Positions 1 to 12,435 of a DNA stretch of 64,000 nt are shown here, piece after piece. A model generated the notes under the pieces. It was not told the origin of the DNA, searched no databases, and saw only the letters and a list, made by a program, of their open reading frames with translations. The position numbers and the translations under genes were made by a program. Position 1 is the first letter of the stretch. Each line of letters begins with the position of its first letter. The DNA is from Scylla paramamosain (lineage: Eukaryota > Arthropoda > Malacostraca > Decapoda > Portunidae): the NCBI RefSeq assembly GCF_035594125.1, contig NW_026973669.1:1682501-1746500 (forward strand), read 5' to 3'.

Positions 1-104
1 TCAGATGAAATAAATGCCATCTTAAGAGGCAAATCAAATGATGTGATAATTGTAGTATTAGGGACATAATCAATATCAACAGTTATAAATAGTAGTAGTG
101 ATAG

Positions 105-125
105 TGGTGGCAATAATAGTAGTTA

Positions 126-214
<89 letters not shown>

Positions 215-460
215 TAAGGAACAGTAGTAGTAGTAGTAGTAAGAGGATTAGTAGTATAAGGAACAGTAGTAGTAGTCGTGCAAGTTAATGTATTAACAAT
301 ATTAGCTATAGTAATTATAGTAGTAGTTGTAGTAGCAGGAGTAATAGCGGTAGTAGTGGTGTTAACAGTATAATGTAGTAATAATAACGGTAGCGGTAGT
401 AGCAGTAGCAAGTAATAGTAGTGGTGGTATTAATAGCAATGGTGGTAGTAGTATTAGTGA

Positions 461-520
<60 letters not shown>

Positions 521-560
521 TAGTAGTAGTAGTGGTAGTAGTTGCAGCAGCAATAGTATT
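105..560. repeat. (AGT)n trinucleotide microsatellite region
   Basis: Two long AGT/TAG runs (about 117-290 and 455-545) are joined by imperfect AGT-like sequence. The valine-, leucine- and threonine-run reading frames here are translations of the repeat. No gene is seen from 1 to 656. Confidence 0.95.
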
Positions 561-656
561 ATTGATGTTATTAATAGTAGCAGTAGTAATTTTAGTAATA
601 AAAGTAGGAGAAACCATTCAACATACACAAGCAGTTATATTAATTTACTTTCACAT

Positions 657-1097
657 CTAAGTGGTTGTTACTCCTTTCAGTGCTGGGTACTTATCTAGAA
701 AGTCTGTAAGTGCTGCTTCAGTAGTGATGACATGTTTTTGATTAGAAATTTGAAGGTTCACATATATCCTACCATCCTGTGTATAGCACTGTTGAAAGAT
801 TTGCCTATGTTGTTTTCTTATATCCCATACTTTTTTAAATAGTAACCGGCGTTTGGGTGTCAAGCTTTCATTGATATATAAGTTTGGCTTAACTGTTACA
901 CATGCACTCATTATGTCATATTTCTGTTGTCTACTGTGCAGTTTAACAATGATTGGTCTTATGGAGTTTTGGGTATTCCTTGAGCCAAGCCTATGTGCTA
1001 CATTTATGTCTTTATTTTCAGTATTTATGTGGAGGTTATCTTTAATTGTTCTTATTGTTTTTTCTGTGGTGTTTTCATTCTGCTCCTGCACTGGCAA
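657..1097 (-). pseudogene. ORF1-like fragment of a non-LTR retrotransposon
   Basis: The 146-codon frame reads an HRLG...RPIIVK motif, then a basic stretch (SLTPKRRLLFKKVWDIRK) and DGRIYVNL before a TAG at 657-659. This pattern is common in invertebrate LINE-associated ORF1 proteins with an RNA-binding role. The coding start is cut off by the (GA)n tract that begins at 1,103, so only the C-terminal half is present. Assignment is by motif recognition; a host gene exon cannot be excluded. It has no second copy in the window, so it lies outside the duplicated array. Confidence 0.45.
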
Positions 1098-1102
1098 GAC
1101 AG

Positions 1103-2375
<1,273 letters not shown>

Positions 2376-2417
2376 GATCTTCAGGTGGTAAGCCTGGGCT
2401 GGTGGATCTTCAGGTTA

Positions 2418-2423
2418 TCCAAA

Positions 2424-2474
<51 letters not shown>

Positions 2475-2475
2475 A
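2418..2475. repeat. (AAAT)n microsatellite, X1
   Basis: AAAT repeats follow a 22-bp motif duplicated at about 2,368-2,412. The same arrangement occurs in X2 and X3, with different tract lengths. Confidence 0.95.
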
Positions 2476-2580
2476 AAACTGACTTGTTGCAAAGAGTAAG
2501 ATAATCACTTTTAGTTGGTGGTAACTTGTGACAAAGACACAAGTGTTGCCAACAGTGGTGCAGTGTTCTGAGTCCCCAGC

Positions 2581-2825
2581 CACTGACCTGAGGGGCTCTT
2601 GGGCAGAGAGGATGGGAGGACTTGCCAGCCACTGACCTGAGGGGCTCTGGGGCAGAGAGGATGGGAGGACTTGCCAGCCACTGACCTGAGGGGCTCTGGG
2701 GCAGAGAGGATGGGAGGACTTGCCAGCCACTGACCTGAGGGGCTCTGGGGCAGAGAGGATGGGAGGACTTGCCAGCCACTGATCTGAGAGGCTCTGGGGC
2801 ACAATGGACAGGAGGACTTGCCAGT
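2581..2825. repeat. 49-bp minisatellite, 5 units, X1
   Basis: Units begin CACTGACCTGAGGGGCTC at 2,581, 2,630, 2,679, 2,728 and 2,777. The last unit is the most divergent. X2 has 2 units and X3 has 4, so the array changed copy number after the block was duplicated. The proline-rich minus-strand frames here are translations of the repeat. Confidence 0.95.
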
Positions 2826-4195
2826 CTGGCCTTACTCTTTCACCGCGTCTGTTCTCCTGCAAGACAAACAAATAAAACAATATTAAACAAATTAACAAAA
2901 TAACAAAAATAAAACAAGAAAGCAGAAAACACTAACTGACGGTGTGTGTCTTGTCCTGCGTGGCTGCCACCACTGTGACGGGAAAATTTTGTCCAGGAGA
3001 CCAAACTAACCTTACTGACGGTGTGTGTCTGGAAAATCTTAAGAACAACGCACCCAAGATTATTTTCAATAAGGTGTGCTTTCAAGAAGTGTAAGTAGTA
3101 TAGCTACAAGTCTGTAAAGGTTTTACTGATCGCTCGTTGATGTTAAGGTTACAATACAATGTTAAAGTTTCTCCAGTATTCCCGAGATCCGTCCTGCTTA
3201 CCTGTCCGTGCTGAAGTTACACTGCGTGCGTTCGTGCGTTGGTTTACACGCAGGGTGCTTTTGTCCATGCTACTAAGTCTATGATGTTTAATGACGCTTT
3301 AACCTTAGGGGGGTCCAGGGGGGGTTCATGGGGTGCGCAGCCCCCCCGGTTAGGTTCGGTTAGGTTAGGTATATAATTATTCTGGAGTATTGGTTAAAAC
3401 TTAAATTTTACCCCCAATTTTTCTTTATTTTAGGGAAATTTCCCTAGATTTTCAGTCCATTTATCGGTCTTTTATGTCCCCCTCCAAAAACAAACCCAAT
3501 TCCCCACGTGGCCCCAAGCTTGTTGGGGGAGAGGGGAAAAGATTAATAAGATATGTGTGGAGGTGTATTTCTTAAGAATTACCGTGTGTCTTGTCCTGCG
3601 TGGCTGCCACCACTGTGACGGGAAAATCTTGCAAAGAAAACCTAACCTAACCTCACTCAGTACGGGCCGGGAAATCCCCAGAAAGGACAACGCCCAAACA
3701 CTCGCGACAAAATGGTCAGACCACAGGCAGGCAGCACCAGCAGACAGCCAGGCGGCGCCGCCACGTCTTGGGAATAAAAGAAATCAACAAACAAACAAAC
3801 AAACAAACCACAACAACAGTGACGGTGACCACCACCTTAGTCACTCACCTCCCGACATTTACTTGTTCCCCGCCCACCATTACCTGCACGCCCTCAGGTG
3901 AGCCCAGGGAGGCGCCGCCACTCCGCACGTGACCACAGGTGACCCAGGCCAGCTCAGACACAGGCGCAAGCTGCCGCACACTCAGCGTGACCTGACCACT
4001 GACCACCACGCTGACGTCTTGTCTGTTCCCTCCACCAGACACAGAGTGGACAGGTGACCACAGGTGACCCAGGCCAGCTCAGACACAGGCGCAAGCTGCC
4101 GCACACTCAGCGTGACCTGACCACTGACCACCACGCAGCACGCGGACGCTCCAACAGACACAGACAACAAAACACACAAGTAACTTGGCGCCAGA
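2826..4195. other. Block X1 non-coding segment with GGTTA repeats and tandem duplications
   Basis: No coding sequence is supported. A segment beginning TGTGTCTTGTCCTGCGTGG occurs at about 2,947 and 3,586. A G-run/C-run hairpin and short GGTTA array lie at about 3,308-3,372. AACCTAACCT occurs near 3,640. A 125-bp repeat occupies about 3,925-4,180. The same segment is in X3 (about 34,156-35,652). X2 has lost the part between the two TGTGTCTTG repeats, as expected from recombination between them. Confidence 0.7.
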
Positions 4196-4311
4196 TTTTG
4201 ATCTTGATCTTGATGGTACAGGTGGCACAGGATCACTCCTGAGCCAGGCCTTTGGATCGGCAACTCCTGTAGAAGGAAAACAAAAAAGAGATACGAACAG
4301 CATCCTCTATC

Positions 4312-6480
4312 CTAATTGTTCATACACCTGGCACGCCACATTCTCTCCAGAAACTCTTTCACCGCCTCAATCATCCTTTCATTCACCTCTCTACACAGTC
4401 CCAGCAACAACACCATCCATTCCTTTCCTGTCTTCTCCACTCTTTCATTCCTATCATGCCCTAACTCAGTCAGTATCACTTGCATCATCTCATTCCTGTC
4501 TCTGGCATACTGCACACACTCCAGCACCACATGTTCCACCGTCTCATCCTCTCCCATGTCAAACATCTGGCACACTTTGCTGCGGGACACAGACCACCTG
4601 TAACTCCTTGCATTCACATCCATACACTGTGCCCTCGCTCGGAAGAGAAGATCACCGCCCAGGCTTCCATCATACCACCTTTCATACATCGGGGCCTCTT
4701 TATCCTTGTACCATTCCAGGGTCTTCTTTCTTTCCATTTCATTCTTCCATTCATTCAGTCCCACACATTTCACTTCTTTGTCTATCTCATTCTTCCATTT
4801 TCTCACATCCCATTCGGCTCCCACTCTGCCTCCTCTTATTACCACCCATTCACGCTCATTTTGATTCCTCCCAGCCATTCTTATCGCCCACACCACTTGC
4901 AATCCATTCCTGTCTGTCATTCTCATGCATCTCTTCCTCCATCTGCTTCCACTTTCATTCCACAGGTACACCTTCCTTGCTATTCTTGCATCATCCATTC
5001 TCTCAAGCCTAATCTTGTACCTAAGTGTGGCTTTTGTGAGTCTTTCTCTAAAGGTGCTCCATCCCATGTCACCTCTCAAGGCTTCAACTGCTGTGCACCT
5101 CGGTGCACTCAGTGCCATCCTTGCTACTCTATTCTGGCCCGCTTCTAACTTATCAATTTCACTTTCATTCCATACAATCACATCCATACCATACATTATA
5201 ATTATACATGGCACAGCCACACTCTTCCACACTTCTCTCAACACATTATACTTACTTGCTCTCATCCTTGCCGCGCTTCCCAATCGACCTACCCACTGGT
5301 TTACCATACTTATCTTTTCATTCTTTGCCTTTGCACACCCACTAGGACTCATCCACATCCCTAAGTACTTGTATTCTTGCACCTGTCTCAACTCATTCTC
5401 TCCAAGTCTCCATACCACATTACTTTCATCCTCTGACCTATTCACAATCATTACTTTGCTTTTCTCACTGCTAAACCTTACTCCAAAGTCTTTACCATAG
5501 CCATCCACTACATCCAACAAACTTTGAAGCTCATCTGCCGATTCACTCATAACAACTACGTCATCTGCATAAAGGAGCACACATACTTTATCATTCCCCA
5601 CACTTACCCCTACATTCATTCTTCTCATTCTGGCTGCTAGCTCCTCTGTATACAGGCTAAAAAGGGTTGGTGACAATATACAGCCCTGCCTAACTCCTCT
5701 CTCACTCTTCACCCAGTCTGTTTCTATGTCTCCTAGCCTGTATCTAGCTCTTGTGTCCACATACATACTTTGCACTACGTTAACTATCTTTGCACTCAAT
5801 CCAATCTTTTCTAAGACTCTACCTAGCATTTCTCTGTTCACTCTATCATAAGCTTTCTCTATATCCAAATTACCCCCATCCTTCTTTTTCTTCTCAATCA
5901 TTTCATTCACCACAAACATACGAGTATTGTCCTCAGCTCTCCTGTCCCTACGAAAACCATTCTGTTCTTCACCCAGCACTCCAGCTCTCTCAATCCATTT
6001 ACACAGTCTCTCATTCAACACTGCACTGAAAACTTTACCTATTGTATTCACTAATGCAATTGGCCTGTAGTTCTTCAGATCATTCTTACTCTTACATGCC
6101 CCCTTATGCAACAGACACACTCGGCTCTCATTCCACTTTCTTGGCACTCTCTCTTCATCCCACACTCGGTTGAATAACTCAGTCATTCTGTCTATCACTA
6201 CCTCCCCACCATTCTTGTAGAACTCATAGGGTATATCATCTGGACCTGCTGCCTTGCCATTCTTCTGCCTTCTCACACACCTCGCCACTTTATCCCTACT
6301 GATTCTTTCATCCAGTTCATCTGCATTCTTCCTTTCCAGTGTTACACATCCTTCTCTCACACTAAACATCTCACCTACCCCACCTACTTCTTCCCAGAAC
6401 CCTTTGATTGCCTCCCTGATTCCGTCCTTCTCTGTTATAACTACACCCTCCACTTTTAGACTCTCCACGCCAACACTGCC
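4312..6480 (-). pseudogene. LINE ORF2 reverse transcriptase, Y1
   Basis: The roughly 720-codon open frame carries the RT fingers and palm: GKAAGPDDIPYEFYKNGG, LKNYRPIALVNTIGKVF, NLDIEKAYDRVNRE (motif A), GVRQGCILSPTLFSLY (motif B) and LLYADDVVVMS (motif C). The C-terminal domain has a C-x2-C...H-x4-C pattern (CQMFDMGEDETVEHVVLEC, with the second Cys changed to Phe here). Compared with Y3 it lacks five residues (LYLGF) just before the motif A aspartate. A TGA at about 6,481 cuts it from the upstream endonuclease remnant. It is probably inactive. Confidence 0.88.
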
Positions 6481-6912
6481 TCACATATTCTCACCTCTCA
6501 TGAACTTGTACCATTCACGGCCACCTTCCATACCTTTCTCCCTTAAAGATTGAATCACACTCCTTTCACTCTTCACTTTAGCATTCATTATCATTCGTCT
6601 TGTGAACCGCTGCTGCTTCACATACGCGGCCCATGCATTCTCATACTCATTCTTTGCCTCATCGCTTTCATGCCTCTTTTTCCTCAGCCATCTACACTGT
6701 CTACTCATTTCCTCATTTCCATTTCTACTCGTTTCCTGTGCCTTACGCTCCTTTCCAGTCATAACATACTCGCATCCCTCCATTCGTACATCATCTCTCA
6801 GGTGAGTCTCAGTGAGCCCGACTAAGTCGAACCTCCACTCCCTGAGCTCCTTGCATACATCCTCAAACTTGGCCACACCCCATCCTCTCACATTCATACA
6901 GCCAATCTTCAC
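6481..6912 (-). pseudogene. LINE ORF2 N-terminus with deleted endonuclease, Y1
   Basis: It opens with the start of an EEP-type endonuclease (MNVRGWG...LVGLTETHL) and then jumps from GKERKAQ straight into the linker MSRQCRWLRKKRHESDEA that precedes the RT. Y3 keeps the endonuclease body between these points. The same deletion joint is in Y2 (25,949-26,380) and Y4 (41,800-42,227), so it arose once. Confidence 0.85.
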
Positions 6913-6975
6913 ACATTTACTTGCCTGGCTAGTCTCTTTTCTTCCATGTTTGCTGACATCAGTGGGTCCTCCTCG

Positions 6976-7890
6976 TCATGCCTCGTCCACACAACACACC
7001 TGCCTCGCCCTCATCCACTCGGCCAGTCGACGTCCTAGCCTCTCATTCCCGTTGTGGTTGAGGTGGACCCCGTCTCTCCCGAAGAATTTGTCCTGGTCGA
7101 GGATCCCATCCATGTCCAGGAAGCTCACGTTGCCCTTCTTCTCTGCCATCCATTCCATCTTGACCTTCATGAGTTCCATGCATATCTTGCGGTTCGTTTC
7201 TCTTCTGACCTTCTCCTACTGCACTCCTTCCCGTGGGCGCCGCAGGACCCCCACCACAGCCACACACATCTTCTTTTCTTCTGCTGCCCTCACTGCTTCT
7301 ATCACTTCCTTTACTGTGTCTTCAGCACCTGCCTCTACTAAGTTGTTGCCTCCTCCTTGGACAACTAGCAGGCTTCTCTCTTCCATTTCTTGCACTTCTT
7401 CCTTGACTTTCCTCTTGACGTCTTGGATCTTAGCACCTCCCATGCTGGTGCACTCAATTTCCCTTCTCACAAAGTCGGGAGTCTTCCTTACCATGCTGTC
7501 TCCAATGACACGTACTGGGGCTTTCTTGATTACCATTCTCTTCTTCCTTGGGCGTCTGTCTGTTCTGGCCACTTCCACCACTTCTTGCTGGTCTTTTCTC
7601 TCTTCAGTCTTCGTCGTCTGTGCTTCTGCCTCTTTCATCAGGTTTTCTGTCTGGGTGTTCTGCTCCACTCTCTCTTCTTTTTCCTCATCCTGGTTCCTCC
7701 ACTCATTGAGGCTCTTGCTCAGGCATTCCCTGCAGAGGAACACCAGAAGCTCGAACCCCAGCGCCTTCATGTTGGCCTCCCTCATGCCCACACAGGCTAC
7801 ATGGAACCAGGCCATGCATCTCTCGCATGCCACAGCCCTTTGCCTGTTCGCCACACTCTCCTCGCATGAACCACACGCGCTCATCACCAT
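6976..7890 (-). pseudogene. LINE ORF1 with PHD finger and SGNH esterase, Y1
   Basis: The N-terminus has a C4HC3 PHD-type finger (CGSCEESV, ACERC, FHVAC, CREC). A charged linker is followed by SGNH-hydrolase signatures: VIGDSMVRK (GDS block, nucleophile Ser), VVQGGGNNL (block with Asn) and DGVHLNHNG (catalytic Asp-His block). A TAG at about 7,213-7,215 splits the frame between the second and third esterase blocks. The same TAG is in Y2 and Y4. Such proteins act in LINE ribonucleoprotein assembly; the esterase role is unproven. Confidence 0.85.
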
Positions 7891-8025
7891 TTTCAGGGTA
7901 TTTCAGCACACAGGCAAGAGAACATAAACCACAAAACTCAGAGAAAACTCAGAGAGCAAGGCAAAGCCACTTGTACACACCGCCACAGCTCACCAAAAAG
8001 TTCTTTCTTCAGGGTGGCTCGAACT

Positions 8026-8216
8026 TAATCTTGATTTTGACGCCTAGGGAGGCTTGGGATTACTCCTGAATCAAGCCTTCATAAAGGCAAATCCTGTACG
8101 AAAAACAGGAAAAAACAAAAATATTAAACAGAAAAACATGCATCATCTTTCATACCTGGGGATTGCTCATGTCAGTTTTTTTTTTTTTTTTTTATTGATA
8201 ACTCCCGTTAGGGAGG

Positions 8217-8249
<33 letters not shown>

Positions 8250-9606
8250 AACGTAAAACAGACGCCATATTTCACACCACTAACTCCTACATCTAGCGGT
8301 CCACATTTTCTGCAGAAACACTTTGACAGCCTCAATCATCCTTCCATTCGTCTCCCCACACAGTCCCAGCAGCAACACCATCCACTCCCTTCCTGTCTTC
8401 TCCACTGTGACGTTCCCCAGTTCCCTCAGCACCACTTGCATCATCTCATTCCTGTCTCTGGCATACTTCACACACTCCAGCACCACACGCTCCACCGTCT
8501 CATCCTCTCCCATGTCACACGTCTGGCACACTTCGCTGCTGGACTCGGACCATCTGTAACTCCCTGCATTCACATCCATACACTGTGCCCTCGCTCGAAA
8601 GAGATCGCCTCTCAGGCTTCCATTATACCACCTAGCATACGTCGGGGCCTCTTTCTCTCGCCAATACCACGCCAAAGTACTCTTTTGTTCCATCTTACTC
8701 TTCCATTCACTCAGTCCCACATGTTTCACTACTCCATCTCACTCTTCCACTTTCTTACACCCCAATCTAAACCCTCTCCATTTCTAGCAATCATACTCCA
8801 GTCACTCTCAACATGCGTCCCCTCAAGCCGCTGAAAAGCCCACCTAGTTTCCAAGCCTTTTTTAACTGCCATCCTAACACACTTCTTCCCCCACCTGCTA
8901 CTCTCTCTCTCTCTCTCTAAGTACTCCAGCCCATGTCTCCCCTCAAAGCCTCTATCGCTGCATACCTTGGTGCATTCAGTGCCATTCTTGCTACTCTATT
9001 CCCTCCTACTTTTACATTCTCTAGTTCATTCTCATTCCACACAATCACGTCCATACCAAACACAATGCTCGGAACAGCCACGCTCTTCCAAAGTTCTCGC
9101 AGCACGTCATACTTACTGGCTCTCATCCTTGCTGCACTTCCTAGTCGACCCACCCACTGGTTCACCATACTTATCTTTTCATTGTTCTCCCATTCAACAT
9201 TCTAACGCCAGCATACTGTGTTCTGAGACAAAGTCCGTCACAACGTGCTCATCAATGCACATGCAGTACACACTCTCACCATCCTCCCATTCACTAGCTT
9301 GTAGTCAATCGCAGACTGCTGCTTCCTGCCACACCACGCCAGGGTCTCATTCAGGTTTTCCACGTCCATCTCACTCACAAACTCATCAAGCATCTCACCA
9401 TTCCTATTCACCTCCTCACCTACAACACCGGTGTGCGCATTCATGCCTCCCATCGTCGTCACTCTTGGTCTTGTCTTCATTTTTTGTTTTTCTAACGGCA
9501 CTCTACACACAGATTTCTGCTGGCACTTTTTTCGTTTTTTTTTTTTCTTTTTCTTTACAATATCAAACAAATAATCATTTATTAATGATTCATAAATTTT
9601 GACCAA
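8026..9606 (-). mobile_element. Second, internally deleted LINE of the same family, copy in Y1
   Basis: Its 3' end (AATCTTGATTTTGACGCC on the plus strand) abuts the 5' end of the first LINE. Coding relics are: C-terminal CCHC region at 8,280-8,729 (CQTCDMGEDETVERVVLEC), post-RT region at 8,917-9,168 (NQWVGRLGSAARMRASKYD), and an endonuclease piece at 9,238-9,480 (NAHTGVVGEEVNRNGEML, SAIDYKLVNGR). The RT core is missing, and the endonuclease GDMNAH aspartate is Gly. A T-run/A-run hairpin lies at 8,176-8,245. Copies with the same joints are at 27,496-29,040 and 43,343-44,722. Confidence 0.8.
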
Positions 9607-10225
9607 GTGTTAGAGAACCAGCAAGCCATGGGTGGAAATGGAGGGTAACTTGAAATGTCTACTCCTCTTGCCACCAACTTAATTTGTCATTAAACGCGAA
9701 AAACAAAGTTACCAAATAACCAAAAAAATATATATATATATTACACTTTTTATTATTGTTTTTCTATTTAAGAGAGACACTGTAAAAAAAATAAATAAAT
9801 AATAATAATGATCATAAAATCAATAAATGCCATTCTTAAGGACCTTGGTACATTATCGTACATTGGAGGACAAGTGTGTTGCAGTGGACTTAAGGTGGCA
9901 CCATTGCAGAGCCTTCCAAGTAGCAGTAGTACACAAGAACACAAGAGCTGGAGCAGGAAGCCATCACACCTACAAGTGGCAGTCCCTGTACAAAACACGC
10001 CTATCTATTTCCACCTGCCATCTCTGTCCACACACTGCTGCAGTCTTCTTTCACAGCTCCCTACTGACTACTGATGCAGTCTATTCGTCACACCCCACTC
10101 TGAGAACCACTTCCTTGCTGTCTCTGCCTCTTTCAAGCTTGGGGGCAGATCTTGCTAGCAATTTTATTGAAATTTTATATACTCCTAACTATTTGGCCAA
10201 AAAATCTCAATATAATTTGATAAGA
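9607..10225. other. Z1 left flank with a LINE 3'-tail fragment
   Basis: This stretch is AT-rich and has no supported gene. About 9,905-10,060 resembles the 3'-tail of the LINE fragment at 11,930-12,155 (shared GTGGCAGTCCCTGTACAAAA). A second copy is at 29,040-29,695. Confidence 0.5.
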
Positions 10226-11440
10226 GGCCTTACTTTCTCACCACTATTGTCTCCACCCTGATGCAAGAGTTAACCAGTATTCTCAATCTTCCACCACTAT
10301 CCTGTCCACCTCTCTGATGCAAGAGTTAACCAGTATTCTCAATCTTTTATCACTATTCTGTCCACCTCCCTGATGCAAGAGTTAACCATTATTCTCAATC
10401 TTTCACCACTATTCTGTCCACCTCCCTGATGCAAGAGTTAACCAGTATTCTCAATCTTTCACCACTATTCTGTCCACCTCCCTGATGCAAGAGTTAACCA
10501 GTATTCTCAATCTTTCACCACTATTCTGTCCACCTCCCTGATGCAAGATTTAACCAGTATTCTCAATCTTTCACCACTATTCTGTCCACTTCCTTGATGC
10601 AAGAGTTAACCAGTATTCTCAAACTTTCACCACTATTTTGTCAACCTCCCTGATGCAAGATTTAACCAGTATTCTGTTGACCTCCCTAATGCAATAGTTA
10701 ACCAGTATTCTCAGTCTTTCACCACTTATCAGTCCACCTCCCTAATGCAAGAGTTAACCAGTATTCTCAATATTTCACCACTATTCTGTCCACCTCCCTA
10801 ATGCAAGAGTTAACAAGTATTCTCAATCTTTCACCACTATTGCCTCCACCTCTCTAATGCAAGAGTTAACCAGTATTCTCAATCTTTCACCACTATTCTG
10901 TCCACCTCCCTAATGCACGATTTAACCAGCATTCTCAATCTTTCACCACTATTCTGTCCACCTTCTGAATGCAAGTTAACCAGCATTCTCAATCTTTCAC
11001 CACTATTCTGTCCACCTTCTGAATGCAAGTTAACCAGCATTCTCAATCTTTCAGCACTATTGTCTCCACTTCCGTAGTGCAAGTTAACCAGTATTCTCAA
11101 TTTTTCACTACTACTCTGTCCACCTATCTAATGCAAGAGTTAACCTGTATTCTCAATCCTTCACCACTATACTGTCCACCTCCCTGATGCAAGAGTTAAC
11201 CAGTATTCTCAATCTTTCACCACTATTCTGTCCACCTCTCTGATGCAAGAGTTAACCAGTATTCTAAATCTTTCACCACTATTGTCTGCAGCTCCCTGGT
11301 GCAAGAGTTAACCAATATTCTCAATCTTTCACCACTATACTGTCCACCTCCTGAATGAAAGAGTTAATCAGTATTCTCAATCTTTCACCACTATTCTGTC
11401 CACCTCTCTGATGCAAGAGTTAACCAGTATTCTCAGTCTC
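10226..11440. repeat. 56-bp minisatellite of about 21 units, derived from a jockey-like LINE
   Basis: The unit runs roughly TCTTTCACCACTATTCTGTC, then ...CACCTCCCTGATGCAAG..., then TTAACCAGTATTCTCAA. It matches, with few differences, the C-terminal coding strand of the jockey-like ORF2 (for example 46,990-47,060 on the minus strand), which encodes ...SVHLSNARVNQYSQS. The array runs into the natural end of that ORF at 11,441-11,550. One irregular short unit near 10,665 is also present in copy Z2. Confidence 0.9.
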
Positions 11441-11550
11441 TCATCCCCTTTACTGGCACACTCCTGAACTCCCTGCCTGCTGCTGTTTCCCCCTGCCGGT
11501 GACTTGAACTCTTTCAGGAGGGAGGCTTCAACACACTCACCTAGCTTTGA
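11441..11550 (+). pseudogene. C-terminal end of a jockey-like LINE ORF2, flanking the minisatellite
   Basis: Plus-strand sequence encodes relics of LLNSLPAAV...LELFQEGGFNT, matching the ORF2 tail [22 protein letters not shown] seen in the 46.9-kb copy after frame correction. It shows where the 56-bp unit came from: the minisatellite is an internal expansion of this LINE fragment. Confidence 0.75.
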
Positions 11551-11929
11551 ATAGCAAGAGATGCAATGTTAAGTATCATCTCTCTCCATATCTGTCTTGT
11601 CTCCCACACCGTCCTCTCTCCCTCTCCCTCTCCCCTGCACTCCCACCCGCTCTGCCTGTCTCTGTGGCTTGTTTTTCAATCAAGTTTTGTTGTTTTCTTG
11701 TTTTGGTGAGAAGTGATGAAGAAGGCAGACCATCAGAACACCACGGCTATTGATGCACAGACCAGCAGTTTTCTTTGCCTCCCAGGATCATTAACCTTTC
11801 AACCCTTTCACAGCGACAGTCAACACTTCGCAGCACTAAAAGCAATGTGTAAAACCTCCACAAGCATTCACAGCAAAGAAAGGGATTAATAGGAAGAGAT
11901 TTTGCAGCAGCAGCAGCAGCAGCAGCACA
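11551..11929. other. No gene seen; short (CAG)n at 11,905-11,926
   Basis: This is pyrimidine-rich then mixed sequence, without a supported reading frame. A run of seven CAG triplets marks its right end. Confidence 0.5.
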
Positions 11930-12155
11930 CAAGAACACAAGGGTTGGTGCAGGAAGCCGTCAGGCCTGCACGTGGCAGTCCCTGTACAAAACATGCCTGT
12001 CTATTTCCACCTGTCATCCCTGTCCATACATTTGTCTAATATTTCAAAGCTCTGTAATGACTCAGCACTAACAACCTGACTACTGAGTCTATTCCAGTCA
12101 TCCACTACTCTGTCTGTCATGGTAAGTCTATTATTGGCCATTTTGTACACACACA
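11930..12155 (-). pseudogene. LINE ORF2 C-terminal fragment with 3' UTR
   Basis: Minus-strand translation reads TDRVVDDWNRLSSQVVSAES and then a stop after DRDDRWK, the usual tail of many jockey/CR1-group ORF2 proteins. The 3' UTR that follows is shared with 9,905-10,060. Confidence 0.65.
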
Positions 12156-12304
12156 CACACATTATTTACTGTATAACAACATTACTCAGCATTCTAGCAA
12201 CAAAAGTTTATTCCAACACTTGAGTACAAAGTAACAACACACAAACACTAGTCACTCCAAGTCCCTCACACACCACCAGCACATCCACAACACCTCACCC
12301 CCAC

Positions 12305-12435
12305 AGGAGTGTTTGGATGTGTCTGGCAACACCACTCTTCCTACAGAAACACTGCCACAAACACCACACCTGTACTTCCTTACCACAGTGTGGGTGAGGA
12401 TGTTTGTCAAGATTACATTTCAGAATAAACCTTTT
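12305..12435 (-). pseudogene. Degenerate C2H2 zinc-finger relic
   Basis: Minus-strand translation gives NVILTNILTHTVVRKYRCGV, then CG and a decayed finger, matching the HILTHTGERK-C-x2-C layout of the adjacent zinc-finger genes but with a stop codon. It is a small remnant of a further zinc-finger copy. Confidence 0.55.

Larger units (their letters stand above)
4196..8015 (-). mobile_element. CR1-like LINE with PHD-esterase ORF1, copy Y1
   Basis: Read on the minus strand: ORF1 (PHD finger plus SGNH esterase), a remnant of the endonuclease, RT with a C-terminal CCHC-like region, then a 3' UTR ending in tandem ATCTTG hexamers (plus-strand sense) at about 4,196-4,213. An ORF1 with PHD and esterase domains is a recognised architecture of CR1-like elements. 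The RT clade itself was not tested. Copies Y2 and Y4 share its defects; Y3 does not. Confidence 0.85.

Noticed and set aside
421..660. Long Val-, Thr- and Leu-run reading frames at 76-660
   Set aside because: They are translations of the AGT trinucleotide microsatellite in several frames, with no domain.
4185..5500. Ser/His/Leu-rich plus-strand frames over the LINE RT regions
   Set aside because: They are shadows of the minus-strand RT; they repeat in all copies only because the LINE does.
6812..7927. 371-codon plus-strand frame (copies at 26,280 and 42,127)
   Set aside because: It is antisense to LINE ORF1 and the endonuclease remnant, whose minus-strand frame has clear PHD and esterase motifs.
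10226..11440. CRISPR-like regular array
   Set aside because: Units are directly tandem with no unique spacers, the genome is eukaryotic, and the unit derives from a LINE ORF.
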